64,000 nt of DNA from Saururus chinensis (Eukaryota; Streptophyta; Magnoliopsida; Piperales; Saururaceae): contig CP141149.1 of assembly GCA_035235625.1 (NCBI GenBank), forward strand, positions 13,829,893 through 13,893,892. Reading direction: 5' to 3'. The notes below the pieces were generated by a model, which did no database searches, was not told the origin of the DNA, and was given only the letters and a program-made list of their open reading frames with translations. Made by a program: the position numbers and the translations under genes. Numbering within the stretch: position 1 is the stretch's first letter; each line of letters opens with the position of its first letter. Shown in pieces: positions 41,217-54,500 of this stretch.

Positions 41217-43289
41217 TGTCACACCTCGAGACCCTGAGTTGACCTGGGCCCCGAGAGCCCCAAGCGTGATAGGTTCAATTCGATCTAAAGAACTAGATTG
41301 GCTAAATGTACAACAAAAAATTGCTATTGGGGAAAATACTAACTTCATATGCATTATAAATTCAACTACCAATACTAAATTAGTCTTACAAAATCCTACT
41401 AAAAAAGTTCTCCATAGATGGAATAAACCATGAATAATTGTTTGAGTCTTCCCAAGATGATTACTATTGTTCACTCCATGACCATGTTAGCATGGCTCCT
41501 AAGTCCTACGAATATGCCATCGCCTCTATGTATAGTAACATGCTTGGAGAAATCGAGCAAAAATAATAAACACAAGGTGAGCAACACCCAATAAGGAAAT
41601 GGCAATCATCACATGCATTTATGAATAGTCATGAACAACATGGGAATATATAAATCATTCAACAATATTAACCACTATTTCTATGTAATATTAACCACGA
41701 TTAAACCCCATTCAGTTCAATTATCATTTTTATGCAATAGTAACCACAATTGAACCCCATATTCTTATTTATTATGTGCCAACAAAACTCGTTGTGTTGA
41801 TTTCATAATCACAATGCTTCACTGGGTCGACTACACAATCTTAGTAAAAAAACCGCAGTAAGGATTTGGAATCTTGTACCCTAGGTTGGAACCCCATCTT
41901 TTTAAATAATTTAAGGGCTTAAAAGATCTATATATTCTTAAATGAAATTTTATCATTCAACTAGAAAGTAACATACACCATTTTTATTTAAGAAAGGGGA
42001 GGGTATCAAGTTGTCCATAGTGTGAGCTATTACCCAAATTATTTCATAATCATGTTAGGTAATTTACATAATATCCCTTATCATTCCTAATGATACATGA
42101 CATGTTGCATGATATCAAATGATGCATGACTACTAAGTCTATACATGTCAACATAGAATTTTAACATGCATATCATGAAATTCATGTCAATTCATGTACA
42201 TACAAACTTGTTTGCATAGGTATAATCAAACATTAATACCCTATACCTATATGCATATGAGAGACATGTCATGCATAATAATTCCATAACATCAAGAGCA
42301 AACAATTAAAGGTTAAAATAAAATTATTCATGTAATTTCCACTATTAGTAAGAAAATTTGATACATTTATGATAAAAATATGCATGTAAAGATCAAATCA
42401 TATAAAATCACACTTACATTGAAAATTCACGGAATGTTTAATGATCACTTCTAGAGTAATAAGGAAACTATCTAAATTTTAGTACCCAAAAAATCTATCA
42501 TATGGATAGTCTAAAAATGATTTAATATTGAAAGATGATTTGGTCTTTTAACCCACCAAGCGTCTCTGAAAATTCTAGAAAAATCAAAGAAAATCACTAT
42601 AGTTACTATCATACCGTGTTTAAAATTTTACAATGAGTATATTGTAACACTTGAGATTTTTCATACATTTTTCTCAAATTCATGAAAAATGTTTAACTGC
42701 TATAAATCGGGAAAAATGACGAATACAAAACTTGTGAAAATAGTTTTATAATTTAAAACATAACACATCAATTTTCTCATACAAATTTTTACTCATTTGA
42801 TCAAACATCGTATAGCCAAACCAAACATCCTTAGGCGCTACTCAAAAACAACAGTATGAATAAATTGCTATGATCATAGACTTTAAATACAAATCACTCC
42901 TAGGCATCCCTGAGTGCAAGTCCCATAACAATCCAGAGTCTAATCCAAACTAAAAGTCCAGAATACATAAACACCTGATTTCTCATCTCACCCAATACAA
43001 TAGATTGTGGCACAAAGAAAATTCACAGTGAGTCAAGGATATACCTGAGTCAAAGGGAGTCAAACCATCACCAAAATGAGCATCCATCTCTAGGAGCTCT
43101 CCGTTACAAACCTGTAAAAGCCTCCCAAACAATGAGGCTAAAAAATAGGGTAATGAGTATTTTCATACTCAATAGGAAAATACCCAGTAGGGGAGTTCTA
43201 AACAATGAACTCAGTAAATCCATACATAGCTGCATTCATGCAACTCAAACATGAAGCAAACAGGCATATCATAATCATGCTCATACACA

Positions 43290-44222
43290 TACAATCATGT
43301 CAAACAAACCATCGAATCAAACTAACACAAACACCCTTATTCAAGGTCTTACAAACTTACTCGTACCATCGTACACTTACTCATACATCATACACATACC
43401 TGTACAACCTTACTCATACAATCATATGCTTACTCATACAGCTTACACATACTTGTACGACCTTACTCGTATAATCATACACTTACTCGTACGACCTTAC
43501 TCATGCAATCATACACTTACTCGTACAATCATACACTTACTTGTATGACCTTACTCGTATAATCATACACTTACTCATATAACTTACACATACTTGTACA
43601 ACCTTACTCGTACAATCTATCTTACTCAGAATCATACTCTTACAGTCTTACTCATACTTATACTCTTACAGTCATGCTCATACACATACTCTTACAGTCA
43701 TGCTCATACTTATACTCTTATAATCGTGCTCATAATCATACATACCGACTCACATAGTCATACACATACTATCGACTACTGAAGCTCATTACAACTAATA
43801 AGCTCCAATGTCGAAAAGGAAAAGAATGCCACTAGGGCTTCAATCATACACTTACTCATACGACCTTACTCATACAATCATACACTTACTTGTATGACCT
43901 TACTCATACGACCTTACTCGTATAATCATACACTTACTCGTATAACTTACACATACTTGTACAACCTTACTCGTACAATCTATCTTACTCAGAATCATAC
44001 ATCTTACTCATACTCTTACAGTCGTGCTCATACTCTTACAGTCTTACTCATACTCACACTCTTACACTCGTGCTCATACTCGTACTCTTACAGACGTGCT
44101 CATACTCTTACAATCGTGCTCATAATCATACATACCAACTCATATAGTCGTACACATACTATCGACTACTAAAGCTCATTACAACTAATAAGCTTCAGCG
44201 TCGAAAAGGAAAATAATGCCAT
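43290..44222 (+). repeat. ACTCGTACGACCTTACTC minisatellite, itself duplicated
   Basis: Long degenerate array of words such as ACTCGTACGACCTTACTC, ATAATCATACACTTACTC and TCTTACAGTCGTGCTCATAC. A ~390-bp segment including the non-repeat tail TACTATCGACTACT...AAAGGAAA occurs twice (tails at 43766-43830 and 44158-44222), showing segmental duplication on top of unit expansion. Translated frames (threonine/leucine/histidine rich) are artefacts of the repeat. Confidence 0.85.
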
Positions 44223-44504
44223 TGGGGCATCACCTTAACCTCCAGGGAATGACTAGACGCCATGGACTTTTCCAAAGTCAAGACACACCAATGCTCATGG
44301 GGCATAGGATCAAACAGGTAAGAGCAGGTCCATGATACTACTTACCTGAGCGCACAAACATAAACACCCACACATAAGGGGTCATATAATTTCCCACCAT
44401 AATGGGTCTTATAGTGCCATAGAATTGTCCACCATTATGGGTCTTATAGTTTCAGTGCCACTCTTGGGCAGAAATCATATAGTGCTACTCTTAGGCAAAA
44501 TCAT

Positions 44505-44760
44505 ACAATGCTCTCAATAGAGCATCAAATGCCTTGGCTTAATACAGCAAGCATACCAAATTGAAAACATACATCGCTCTCAAAAGAGCATCAAACGTCT
44601 AGGCTTAATACAGCACACAGACCAAATCAAAAACATACATCGCTCTCAATAAAGCATCAAACGTCTGGGCTTAATACAACACACAAACCAAATCAGAAAC
44701 ATACATCATTCTCAACAGAGCATTAGATGTTTGGTGCTCTATATAGCACACAGACAACAT
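44505..44760 (+). repeat. ~64-bp tandem repeat, about four units
   Basis: Units contain CATCGCTCTCAAAAGAGCAT, CAAACGTCTAGGCTTAATAC and AGCACACAGACCAAATC, with decreasing similarity toward 44760. Confidence 0.8.
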
Positions 44761-45421
44761 CCGGCAGGATAAACACCATGGCAAGACATGAGAAATGCTT
44801 AACTGACTCATTATCGGCTAGCTCAAACACGGAACTTAATCCGTTGAATCCTCAGTTCTCAAACTCACAACGCTATCATTAGTTTTCTTATAATTCAAGT
44901 TTGAATTAAGTAAATTATGTGGTACAATTATGCCACATAAGCACTCAAGCATACCGTGCTCCACTGATCAAACCAAAGCTGAGCCCAATCTGAAACCCTA
45001 GTTCGTCAAGGTAGCAAACTTCACTTAACTCGTCCATATCATGATCATAACTCATCATACATCAAATCTTTACAGTCTCACATGCTCCACCATCCACCTT
45101 ATAGCCAAAATATCTTACACAAACGTCATCAAACTAAGATCCTCAGAGCCAAACCCAGTTATCACCCTCTTACTTATACCTCACTTATTATGCTTACTTT
45201 TCACTTCATAATTTGTATGTTATGCTTGTATAATTATGCACACTCTTACTGTCTGACAATCCCCCAACATGCGCTCTGATCCAAAATAATCCACTCCAAT
45301 CCTCGCCCACATACTATATCCTCTGTTATCTGTCATATGCTTACACATCCATATCCAAATCCATACCAAACACTATCACTTCTTACCATCCATAGCCCAT
45401 ACCTCTGCCCACATACGCATA

Positions 45422-45735
45422 CACATACGAAGCATACCAACAAACACACTAGCCATCACTAGCACATACTCACACATACGAAGCTTACCAACAAACACGC
45501 TAGCCATCACTAGCACATACTCAAACCACATACGAAGCTTACTAACAAACACGCTAGCCATCACTAGCACATACTCAATCAACATATGAAGCTTACCAAC
45601 AAACACGCTAGACATCACTAGCACATAATCAACATACGAAGCTTATCAACAAACACGCTTGCCATCACTAGCACATATGCATTCCACATACATAGCTTAT
45701 AAGCATGCACGCTAGCCATCACTAGCACATACATA
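45422..45735 (+). repeat. ~51-bp tandem repeat, six units
   Basis: Units read ACATACGAAGCTTACCAACA, AACACGCTAGCCATCACTAG, CACATACTCA with small length changes. Spacing is regular and the whole unit repeats, with no distinct spacers. Confidence 0.85.
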
Positions 45736-48700
45736 TTTCAAACATACTTACAACCAACATGGATGTCATATGCATGTCAACATGGCATAATTCATCGTCT
45801 TATATCATGCAAACGATCATAATCTAACATCCATAGTATTCAATCATATAGTCCTAGCATACTACTGCTCATTCAAAGCATGCTATCATGAAATTACGAG
45901 TTCAAAGCTCCGCTACCTCGTAATCATGATATTTGATGGCGAGCACACGATGGTGGTAGAGTTGGCGGCCAAAAGCATTGCCAATTTGAGAGAACTATTG
46001 TCCCGAGGATTTTAGGAAGTGCCAAAAACAATCACAGCCAAACAAGGTGTTAGAAGTCAATGCGGCAAAATCCGTGATCAATGGTAGCACACTAGGGTGG
46101 TCAGGAGAAAGGTTAAGACAACATAAGTGGCGGTGTGACCATAAGTCGAGGGGTACTCACTAAAGGTCAGCCGGCGGCTGAGAAGTACTCGACCGGCCGC
46201 AAGACATCGAAATAGGTCGTGGACAGCACCCAACGGCTGCGATTTCTGGTCAACAAGGCCCACAAAGGGCAGAGGGCATGGGGTGATGCTCGAGGACAGA
46301 GGAGAGGTGGTGGAGAACTCTAATGTCAACTCCACTCGGTGGCAAAGCCAACCGATGGTCAGGCGGCACAAATACAGTGCCTAAACCCAAAAGCACATGC
46401 GTGGCCACATGCTCACGTGTCCAAAAAGGACCACTCTAGGAGAAGATGGGTAGGACGGTAGCGGCCCAAGGCCCACAAAAGGCCAACAGAGCTAGGGCCG
46501 GGAAGTGGTGGCGGATCGAAGCGGAGACATCGCCGATCGCCACCCACAACCAACACATTTAGTACGGGCAGCTGTACATCTCGCACGGTATAGGGCAAAG
46601 GCAAGCGGCCCATTACGAGCAGAGGTATAATCGGCCATGTGGAGCTCGCTCTCATTGTCGTTGAGCTAGGGCAGAGCCCACAATGGCCAAATGACCCACG
46701 ACTCACCCATGGCAACGACCCGAGACTCACCCAAAGCGTCTAATTGAGCGGAGCAAGACAATAGAGGTGAAGCGGGGTTGGAAACAGCAACCCCTAACCA
46801 ACATCAGGTCGAAGTAGGCTGGACAGAGTCCATTTGGTGGCCGGACGACGACCAAAAACACACCAGCGTCTTAAAAACATCATGGACAGTGAAATGAAAA
46901 TGTGAATAAAAACCGACTAAAGTACCGATAGCTCACAGCGGAGCAAAGAAAGCATGGCAGCAGCTCTAACCAACACCTATGGGTTCCTAGCGGCCAACCA
47001 AACATAAATCTAGTTGAGGGTGGCCACAAACGACATCAAAATCGCACCCCACGGCTCAAAAACGAGATTTAAAGGAGAGAAAAACTGAAGAAAAGTTTGT
47101 TACCTCGTGGAGGAGCGAAGAGGCCATGGCGGCGGTCATAGCCGGTACCTACGGACTCATGTCGGTAAGGAAAAGAGGATCCAAACAAGGATTGATGGAA
47201 TCCGATGACGGAGGAGGGAGAACGGGGCGACCAGAATCTCACTCGGGTTTCTCTCCCTACTCATTGGATGTGAAAAACTTACTGGACATAAGTTTTCTGG
47301 AATCCGATCTTCAGATTCCATATTGTTCACCTCCTGATTACATATTGTACCTCAAAAATTAGCGCCATAAGGTGCAGCGAGGCTCGCAGACTAAGCCCAC
47401 ACCCGACTCTACGGGTATAGATACGGGGTAAATATACAAATATGAATATGCCAATGCGTCACATTTTCCTGTTAAAAATGACCAAAAAAATAGCAAAAAA
47501 ATCACAAAAAATTGTAGAAAAAGCAGGGACATTACATATATAATTACTTAAAAATCCCTAGTATCTGGATGAGAATATCATGAGAATTAAAAATTACAAA
47601 AAATATGAAAATCCCCAAATCGCGCAAGCAATCAACCATAACCTGATTATAAACACCCTATTGCTGCTAATGAGGATTCATAAAAGCTAAGAATCATTGG
47701 TAAGTCCCTTTACTTCCTATTTTCAAATCTGGCGTGACTTCAACAAACTAGGTTCATACAAAATCAAAGAAAACTCTACTAATTACTAACAAATCACTAA
47801 TAAACTCAATAAAAAAGATTTTGACCAATCTAACATAAGAGAAAGGACGTGTACTCTACCATTGATTTAGCAACCCGTGTATGTAACTAATATGATGTGT
47901 AGATATGATCGTAAAAAAATAAATGATAAGGAAATGCCTAACCCATCCTACCAAAAAATGGAACTAGTAACTAGTAAAAAATCTAAAGGACTCATTTGAT
48001 AATCTATTAAGAAAATGAAAAAAATAAAAATGAATAGATCAGACTAAAATACAGCGGATTGCAGGATTTACATAGTAGTACTCTACTAAGGATAGGTGTA
48101 AAAATGAATAGGCCACAACTCCCTTTATCATAGATTTTTCCATGAATTTATCCATTAAATGAAAAAGATACTTCTTTTGTTCTAGTGAATTTTGTGAATC
48201 CATTGTTTGCGCGAAGTGAAGCAAATAAACAAACTTTTGGTACATAGAGAAATCGATCCAAATAGAAAGAAAAAGGAGATAAGATTTGGTAGAGAGATGA
48301 CAAGAAAGAGGGAGAGACATGAAGAGAGAGAAAGAGAGGGGTGAACCAGCAAGAGGAAGAAAGAGGGGCGAGTGAGGGGTGTAGGGATTTTCCTTGCCCC
48401 TTTTATAGATTATGAAAATCTACTTATCAAATGTGGGTAATTTTTTCCGAGTCTTTCAAAAGAAAATTAATAGATAATTTAGGGATAAAACCCTTAAATT
48501 CTCAAATGGTTAAAGTGAATTGGCTAAGTAAATTTTAATTGGTTAGTTTTGGAGAGTAGTTAACGGTCAAAGTCTTAGTTGGTTAAGAGGTTAAGAAAGA
48601 ATATGTCAACTGTAACAAGAAAGCCACGTGTAACTAATTTTTTACACCAAAAGAAAGGGAAATTGGCTCCAAGTTTTGATTGGCTGGTTGGTAGGTTCCA

Positions 48701-48800
48701 CTAGAACTTTTCCAAAATTGTCAATAAGTCTTATTCCAAGGACTTTTGACCGATAGGTCCTAGCAAATATAATTTAATTCCTAATAAGGACAATGTGCCA

Positions 48801-49390
48801 AAGACAAGAGAATAATCTCCTAATCAGTCCAGAAAGATTTAAGACATGACTTCTAAAAAAAAATGTACTAACCCAAAGAAAAATCTAGGTCTTATGGATA
48901 GGGTTTAGAATGACAAGTTAAGATATTATCTATTTATATATGTATGAATATACTATGAGAATAATTAATTGTGTGTGAGATTTCTTGTTTAACCATCCCA
49001 CTGGGTATAATTGTATGTTCAACATATGTGTGGTGAAAGTACCTTGTTGGATTAATTTTTTTTTAGAACTTATATATGTGGAAAAGATGGCATTTCTAGG
49101 CCACTTGACATGTATAAATGTTATCTTACTTAAATGTGGATAATTTTAGGCATGTGAGTGTCAATTTATTTATATTTATGTGCATAAGGATATTCAGACA
49201 TGTACTCGAGCTAGACTCTATTCAATTTATGATGTGTTTTGACCTTGATTATTGTTATACTCTGATTTAATATTCATATTTTTGAAAAATGTGTGGCTCT
49301 CACGCTAAATTATCTTGACAAAAAAATTTGAGTTTTTGTTGTTTTATTTAGAAAATTAAATTTGAATATTCTTGAAGTATGATAGCGATA
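48801..49390 (+). repeat. Probable continuation of V2 LTR
   Basis: Contains TTTAACCATCCCACTGGGTA at 48985, matching V1 at 31626, followed by a similar AT-rich tail. It ends around TGTGGCTCTCACGCT at 49290. No gene. Confidence 0.45.
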
Positions 49391-50890
49391 GTAAAGTGTC
49401 AATATAGAGCAACAAACTTGCACTTGCATGACATGGCATGCAACTATCCAGTAATCCTTGCAAGCAAGGCGTAGCTTCCATCATCTATATGAGGGGTAAC
49501 ATTGAACAATATTGTGATGATGTATGTAGTGTGCAGATATATATAGACACAAACATATAAGCACACCCTAACCACCTGCTAGATGAGTCTATGTGGCCAC
49601 ATGCACTTGGAGACCAGGTTGTACCGCTTACCATTCTACGTAATCTAGGAAGACCTAGAAAGGCTTGAAGGGATGAATTGTCTTCATATTGAAACTAGAG
49701 AGTATTAAACATTGTACAATGCATCATGCTACAGACCACAATATTCGGATGTACAAAGATGATGAAACTCAAGTAGTTCTTCAATCAGGGGTGGTAGATC
49801 AAGGAGCAGTTCTTCAATCAGGGGTGGTAGATACCATATTTTCTGTTTCTAGGAAACATTCTCCTCTCTTTTGTTACATACATGAAAAAAATGAAACATT
49901 GAAAGATAACATCTAGTTGTTATATAAATGTGATATTTTGGTTAGTAGCCTGGTTATATTAAACTATTCTATGTTTGTACATGCTAATATGGAACTCAGA
50001 TACAGGTATGTACCCATATTGGTCATTACTAATACATTACATATGGGTGGCATGCCTTTTGCAAGAATCAACGATTCATTTCCAGTGTATCAAATCATAT
50101 TCTATCGATATGGTCAATACATGTTGAAACGCAATTATTTTGGCCTATTTTTATTTAAAAAAATTCACAATTCGAATTCCTCCTCTCCGAAGGTTTTAAG
50201 GTTGATAAAGCTTTTGTTATATTACTTTACAGTCATTTATATAAAAAATGAGAACTAAAAGAATTTTTTTAATGCAATTGCATGAGATCAATAAGGGTGG
50301 TCTATACAATTCACATAATTTTTTCCTAAATATAGCACTCCACACTTATGCATTTACTTAACACATTTACTTAATAAACTTTTACATAATATTCACCATA
50401 TAATTATGATGAGCCCAATGCACTACACAAAGGATTGGCCCACATTTGACTTTATTCATAACATTGCTCCTTTCATCTAAGAATTATATGAGGGGGTCCT
50501 TAGCTAATAATTACATACCCCGAATCAATGCATGTTAGTAATATTGGTGTTCTATGTTTACTCATAACCTTTTTCTATCTAGTATACCTTTAAAAAATTT
50601 GTTATGATAATATATATTATCAATTTAATAATTTTTAATATGTATTAGAGGCTCGTGCTAGTTTCAATGTGTACCAAGTATATCATTGGTGCGTACCTAT
50701 ACCAATAGTCATTGATACTAATACAACCTTCTAGAGCTGCTATACAAGACTAATTATCCTATATAATGTCTTCAATTCTGTCATTTTCTATGTTTAGAAT
50801 TGTATACGGTTTTCGGCTACGTGAATATGAATTGAGAGGTTTATTTGCAAAATAATCCATACAAATTGTTGCATTACTTGTATCTAGGAA
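49391..50890. other. Intergenic AT-rich sequence
   Basis: Only short unconserved frames. One 27-bp direct repeat pair (GTTCTTCAATCAGGGGTGG) occurs at 49777-49832. I see no transposon boundary or gene. Confidence 0.5.
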
Positions 50891-51045
50891 GGTAAATGAT
50901 ATTTACACAACAAAAACTCATACACAAGTTTTGATTGGATTAGATAAGTGGACCCAAGTAAACTTTCGATGAGGCCCACTAATCCAATCCAATCAAAACT
51001 TGTGTAAATTTTTGTGGTATTTTTGTTGTAGGAATAATAATATCC
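50891..51045. mobile_element. 155-bp Mutator-type MITE with 9-bp TSD
   Basis: Flanked by ATCTAGGAA at 50882-50890 and 51046-51054. Terminal inverted repeats of about 25 bp: GGTAAATGATATTTACAC then AACAAAA on the left, and the complement of TTTTGTTGTAGGAATAATA on the right. The centre is a long second palindrome (ACACAAGTTTTGATTGGAT mirrored by ATCCAATCAAAACTTGTGT), so the whole element can fold as a hairpin. A 9-bp duplication points to the Mutator superfamily. It lies about 0.5 kb upstream of the HCF136 pseudogene. Confidence 0.85.
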
Positions 51046-51559
51046 ATCTAGGAATGCACATGTATCTTACAAAATTGTGAAACGTACAAATTGAACTATT
51101 AACAGTTTGGTTGTGAAAATCAGTAGTATGCTGAGGTTGATGTAGGTGCTTCTTGTATTGTTAATTTTTTCTTTTTTTTTTTACTCATAAATTTTTGAAT
51201 GTAGTGGTTGGGTTTGATAGGTAAATTTATGGGCAGTGGCAATAGGTTTTAGTTGGGTTGTAACTTTTTTGTGAAAGACAGTGCATCTAGCTAGAGGAGA
51301 AGAGTAAAATAAAGAAATGAAAATGATATTTCTACTCTGCATCTCTACACCTCTTCTTACGCCGCTCACATGGCATTCACCCTTTTGTTTTAGAAAGCGT
51401 TTTCTATGCTCCACTCTGAGGATAAGCCGAGCATAAGAAATGCCTAAGAGCTATCCGATGTCAAAATTGATGACACACATGCTAACCCACGTTAGCGTAA
51501 GTGCCATTCCTTATGCTCGGCCATACAGAAGAGGAAGCATGAAAAACACTTCCCGTTCG

Positions 51560-54500
51560 GTGCGTGAATGAAGAAAATTGGAAAGCCCACCTCCCCGCGT
51601 TCCGCCTCCAATCGAGAGGCCGCCCCCGCCTTCCTGGACCCATCTTCATTGAGAGCCCACCCTCGCCTCCTACAGAGGAATCGTGAGCTTCTCATCAGTG
51701 AGGTTTGGGACCCCTCATCTCAGACCCACTTCAAACCACCTCATTCATCCCAACCTTCTTCCTCCTCTCCGTTTCATTGGCAGCCACTTGCCCCCCTCCC
51801 TGGTCTCAGCCTATTGGTGACCACCAGAGACCCTCCCAAACTCAACCCTTCTCTTGGGCGACCAGATCAGCCTCGCCTCTCTCTCTTCTGCCATTGCCCT
51901 GTTGCCCCTCACTCTTCCTCCATGGCCCTGTAGCACAATGGGGGGGGGGGGCAGGAGAAAGCTCATGGCCGACACGGCCGCCATCGCCCTCGCCCTTGCC
52001 CCACTAGCAGTGTTCGACCATCCAGTCCCCATCGACCCCAGCGCTATCCTCCTCGACATCGCCTTTGTCCCTGACAAACCCACTCATAGTTGGTTCATTC
52101 ACTTCTCCTCCCTTTCCTTGCTACTAAATTTTGTATTTTTTGCTTCTTTCGTAATTGGGTCCTCATTCATATGTTTTCTTTCTTCTTGTTTCTTGTCAAT
52201 GCGCTAGTCCTATTTTGATCACTTGCCCGTATTTTCTACCAAATTCAGCAGTATCCAATTGGTTATTTTTTTAATATACAATGTATGAATTCAGCGATAG
52301 ATTGCTCTTATGTGAATTTAGGTTTTAGACTACATGTTGTCAAATTTTTTTCCCATTGAAGGTTTGTCTAGTTTCCCATTTTGTGCAATTTGTTAGTTTA
52401 CTCCACATTGCATTATGAATAATTTCACCTAATTGAATATTGTCATGTATGACTTAAATGTGTCAGATCCGAAAATATGTTATTGTGCATACTTATGATC
52501 AGGAATTTGGAAGAATAAGACTCATCTACCTTGATGAGTGAATATAGGGGTGGTTCGTGTTGGTTTTCAAGCTTTCTCTTGGGGACACAACAGACCATAT
52601 TGGAGACAAAAGATGGTGGCGCCACTTGGTTTCTGCGCTCCATTCCTTGACCTGAAGATGATGACTTCAATTACAGGTTCAACTCAGTCAGCTTCAAGGG
52701 TAAGGAATGTTGGCTAGATGGAAAGCGTGCAATTTTGTTGTACACATCCGATGCTGGCGAAAGCTGGGAGAGAATACCATTCGCTCAGCTTCCTAGAGAC
52801 ATTGTAACCACTTTTTCCTTATTTATGGGTGTTGGTGGGGCGCAAATATTGCAATCACACTTGCAAGTTAAGTAATCCGATGCCAAATACTACTATGATC
52901 ACATCTTAATTTTTAGTTCAGCTCTTTAATGCAACAATTTTGCCTTTTGAAGTCTTTTTTTCTTCGTTTTAGAAGAAGAGTAAAAGTAATTGTTCTTACC
53001 TATGGCAATCTTGGGGACACAAATCACAGTTTCTGCATCCTAATATGAATTGAATGCTAATGAATTTTCTTCAATTCAGAATGATATAGCCTTATCACCT
53101 TAAAATGAGCAAAATAATTGCATTGAATTCTTAATCTCAAAAGTTGTTTTCCTCACAGGTTAATATAAAAGTAACCAAAGAGAAAAGTGTAGAAATGGTA
53201 ACTAATGAGGGGCCAATCTATGTTACATCAAATAGAGGATACAAGTGGAAGGCTGCAGTCCAAGAGACTGTATCTACTACTTTTAAGGGTTGTTTGTGTA
53301 TTAAATTTATCTAAGATTCCATCTATTTTGCCCTAAATTTGACTCAAATTATTAGAATCATGTTTGTGTAAAAGGTGGGAAGAATTAAAAATTCTGCCCG
53401 GAAGTTGATTCCACGTCATTTTGAGCTAGAATTACCGAATTACCTCATGAGGTGATTCCGGCTCCTAACCCCGTTTTAAAATTATAAATTCTATGGTTAC
53501 CTCTCATATTTTTTTGTACTTCGAAAAGCATGCTATATAGGTGGGGCCTGCTTTAAAAGTTCAAAATTACCTATCTTTATAGCATCTTGTTTGATAGAAC
53601 TTAAATTTAGAAGCCTAAAAGTACCCAGAATGTGCATATTTGAGTTCAAGAGAGAGAGAGAGTAATATTAGTTTAAAATTTCAAAATTGGGTTTGACGCG
53701 ACATCCAAATTTATGTTAAAAAATTTCATTACCAACTGTAATTCACATTCGGCGGTGAATTATTAGAATTAATTCTAAAAAATTCTACTTCCGATTCTAA
53801 AAAATTTAACACCCAAACAACCCCTTAATAGGTACTTGGCTGTAGATTATTTTGGTTTTATTTATGCTTGATGGCCTCTTAACTTTTGATTCCTATGCTT
53901 ATTTCTCCTTGGATATTGGAAGTACCTTTTTTGAGTAAGTTTCATATGCAAAGTTCTATATAAGAAGCAAGAGAACTTAGATGATATTCATTGCGTATAG
54001 CAGCTTAATGCCTTAAATGGAGTACAGATATTAATGATAATATTTAGGACTTGATGCCCCTATTATCTTAGTTAATATTTTTTTTCTCTTGGTTTTTTAG
54101 AGTGTTCTGATCTGTGGTTGAATTCTTTCCAAAATTTTGTAAACTGAATGACAATTTGTTACATGAACTTTATATTAAGTTTTTAATGTAATGGTGCTCA
54201 TAAATCATTTACACTTTGTAGGACAGTTTCTAATGGCATCACTGATGCAGGTTACTACTGTACTGGAACCTTTAATACTGTGAATCGCTCACCTGATGGT
54301 AGCTATGTTGCTGTGTCTAGCAGCGGGAACTTCTATCTAACTTGGGAGCTTGGGCAAGTGAGTGTCTTTTATAAATGCATGGTGGTGGTCTTTTTCTTAG
54401 CAAAGGCACAGGGGTATAGTGGAAACTTCAATCCTCCTCCTAGTGCTCTATCATGTATGTACTGTTTTTGGCTCACATTAACCATAATAATTTGTCAAAT

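Larger units (their letters stand above)
42643..47536 (-). mobile_element. 4.9-kb X2 LTR, TSD TATAT
   Basis: On the minus strand it starts TGTAATGTCCCTGC (47536) and ends AAGTGTTACA (42643), with TATAT at 42638-42642 and 47537-47541. 45890-47480 is the inverted homologue of X1. Features inside: conserved block at 43150-43195 (ACTCAATAGGAAAATACCCA), minisatellites at 43290-44222, 44505-44760 and 45422-45735, and a GC-rich zone at 45940-47230. No gag or pol is present. It is most likely a solo LTR grown by internal tandem repeats; the TATAT duplication is low in complexity, so the edges rest mainly on the TG...CA termini. Confidence 0.72.
41217..48800 (-). repeat. U LTR (minus), split by the X2 solo LTR; right edge unresolved
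   Basis: Left end TGTCACACCTCGAGACC at 41217 is a minus-strand LTR terminus. Sequence at 41217-42642 and 47537 to about 48800 belongs to it. A minus-strand TATA-like box, CTATAAAAGGGGCAAGG, sits at about 48405-48390, followed by a purine-rich leader, as expected near a 5' LTR end to the right. I could not find the right terminus or a target duplication. The sequence from 48900 carries the CCATCCCACTGGGTATAATT block, so V2 probably resumes there. Confidence 0.45.

Noticed and set aside
43205-44172. Threonine/tyrosine/leucine-rich repeat proteins in plus-strand frames
   Set aside because: They are translations of the ACTCGTACGACC-type minisatellite, are open in overlapping frames, and have no gene context.
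45422-45735. Regular ~51-bp repeats resembling a CRISPR array
   Set aside because: Whole units repeat without unique spacers, in a plant nuclear LTR. It is a minisatellite.
27649-47030. A giant ~1.1-kb inverted repeat with 17-kb spacing as a structural feature
   Set aside because: It is explained by two independent insertions of the X LTR family in opposite directions (X1 and X2).
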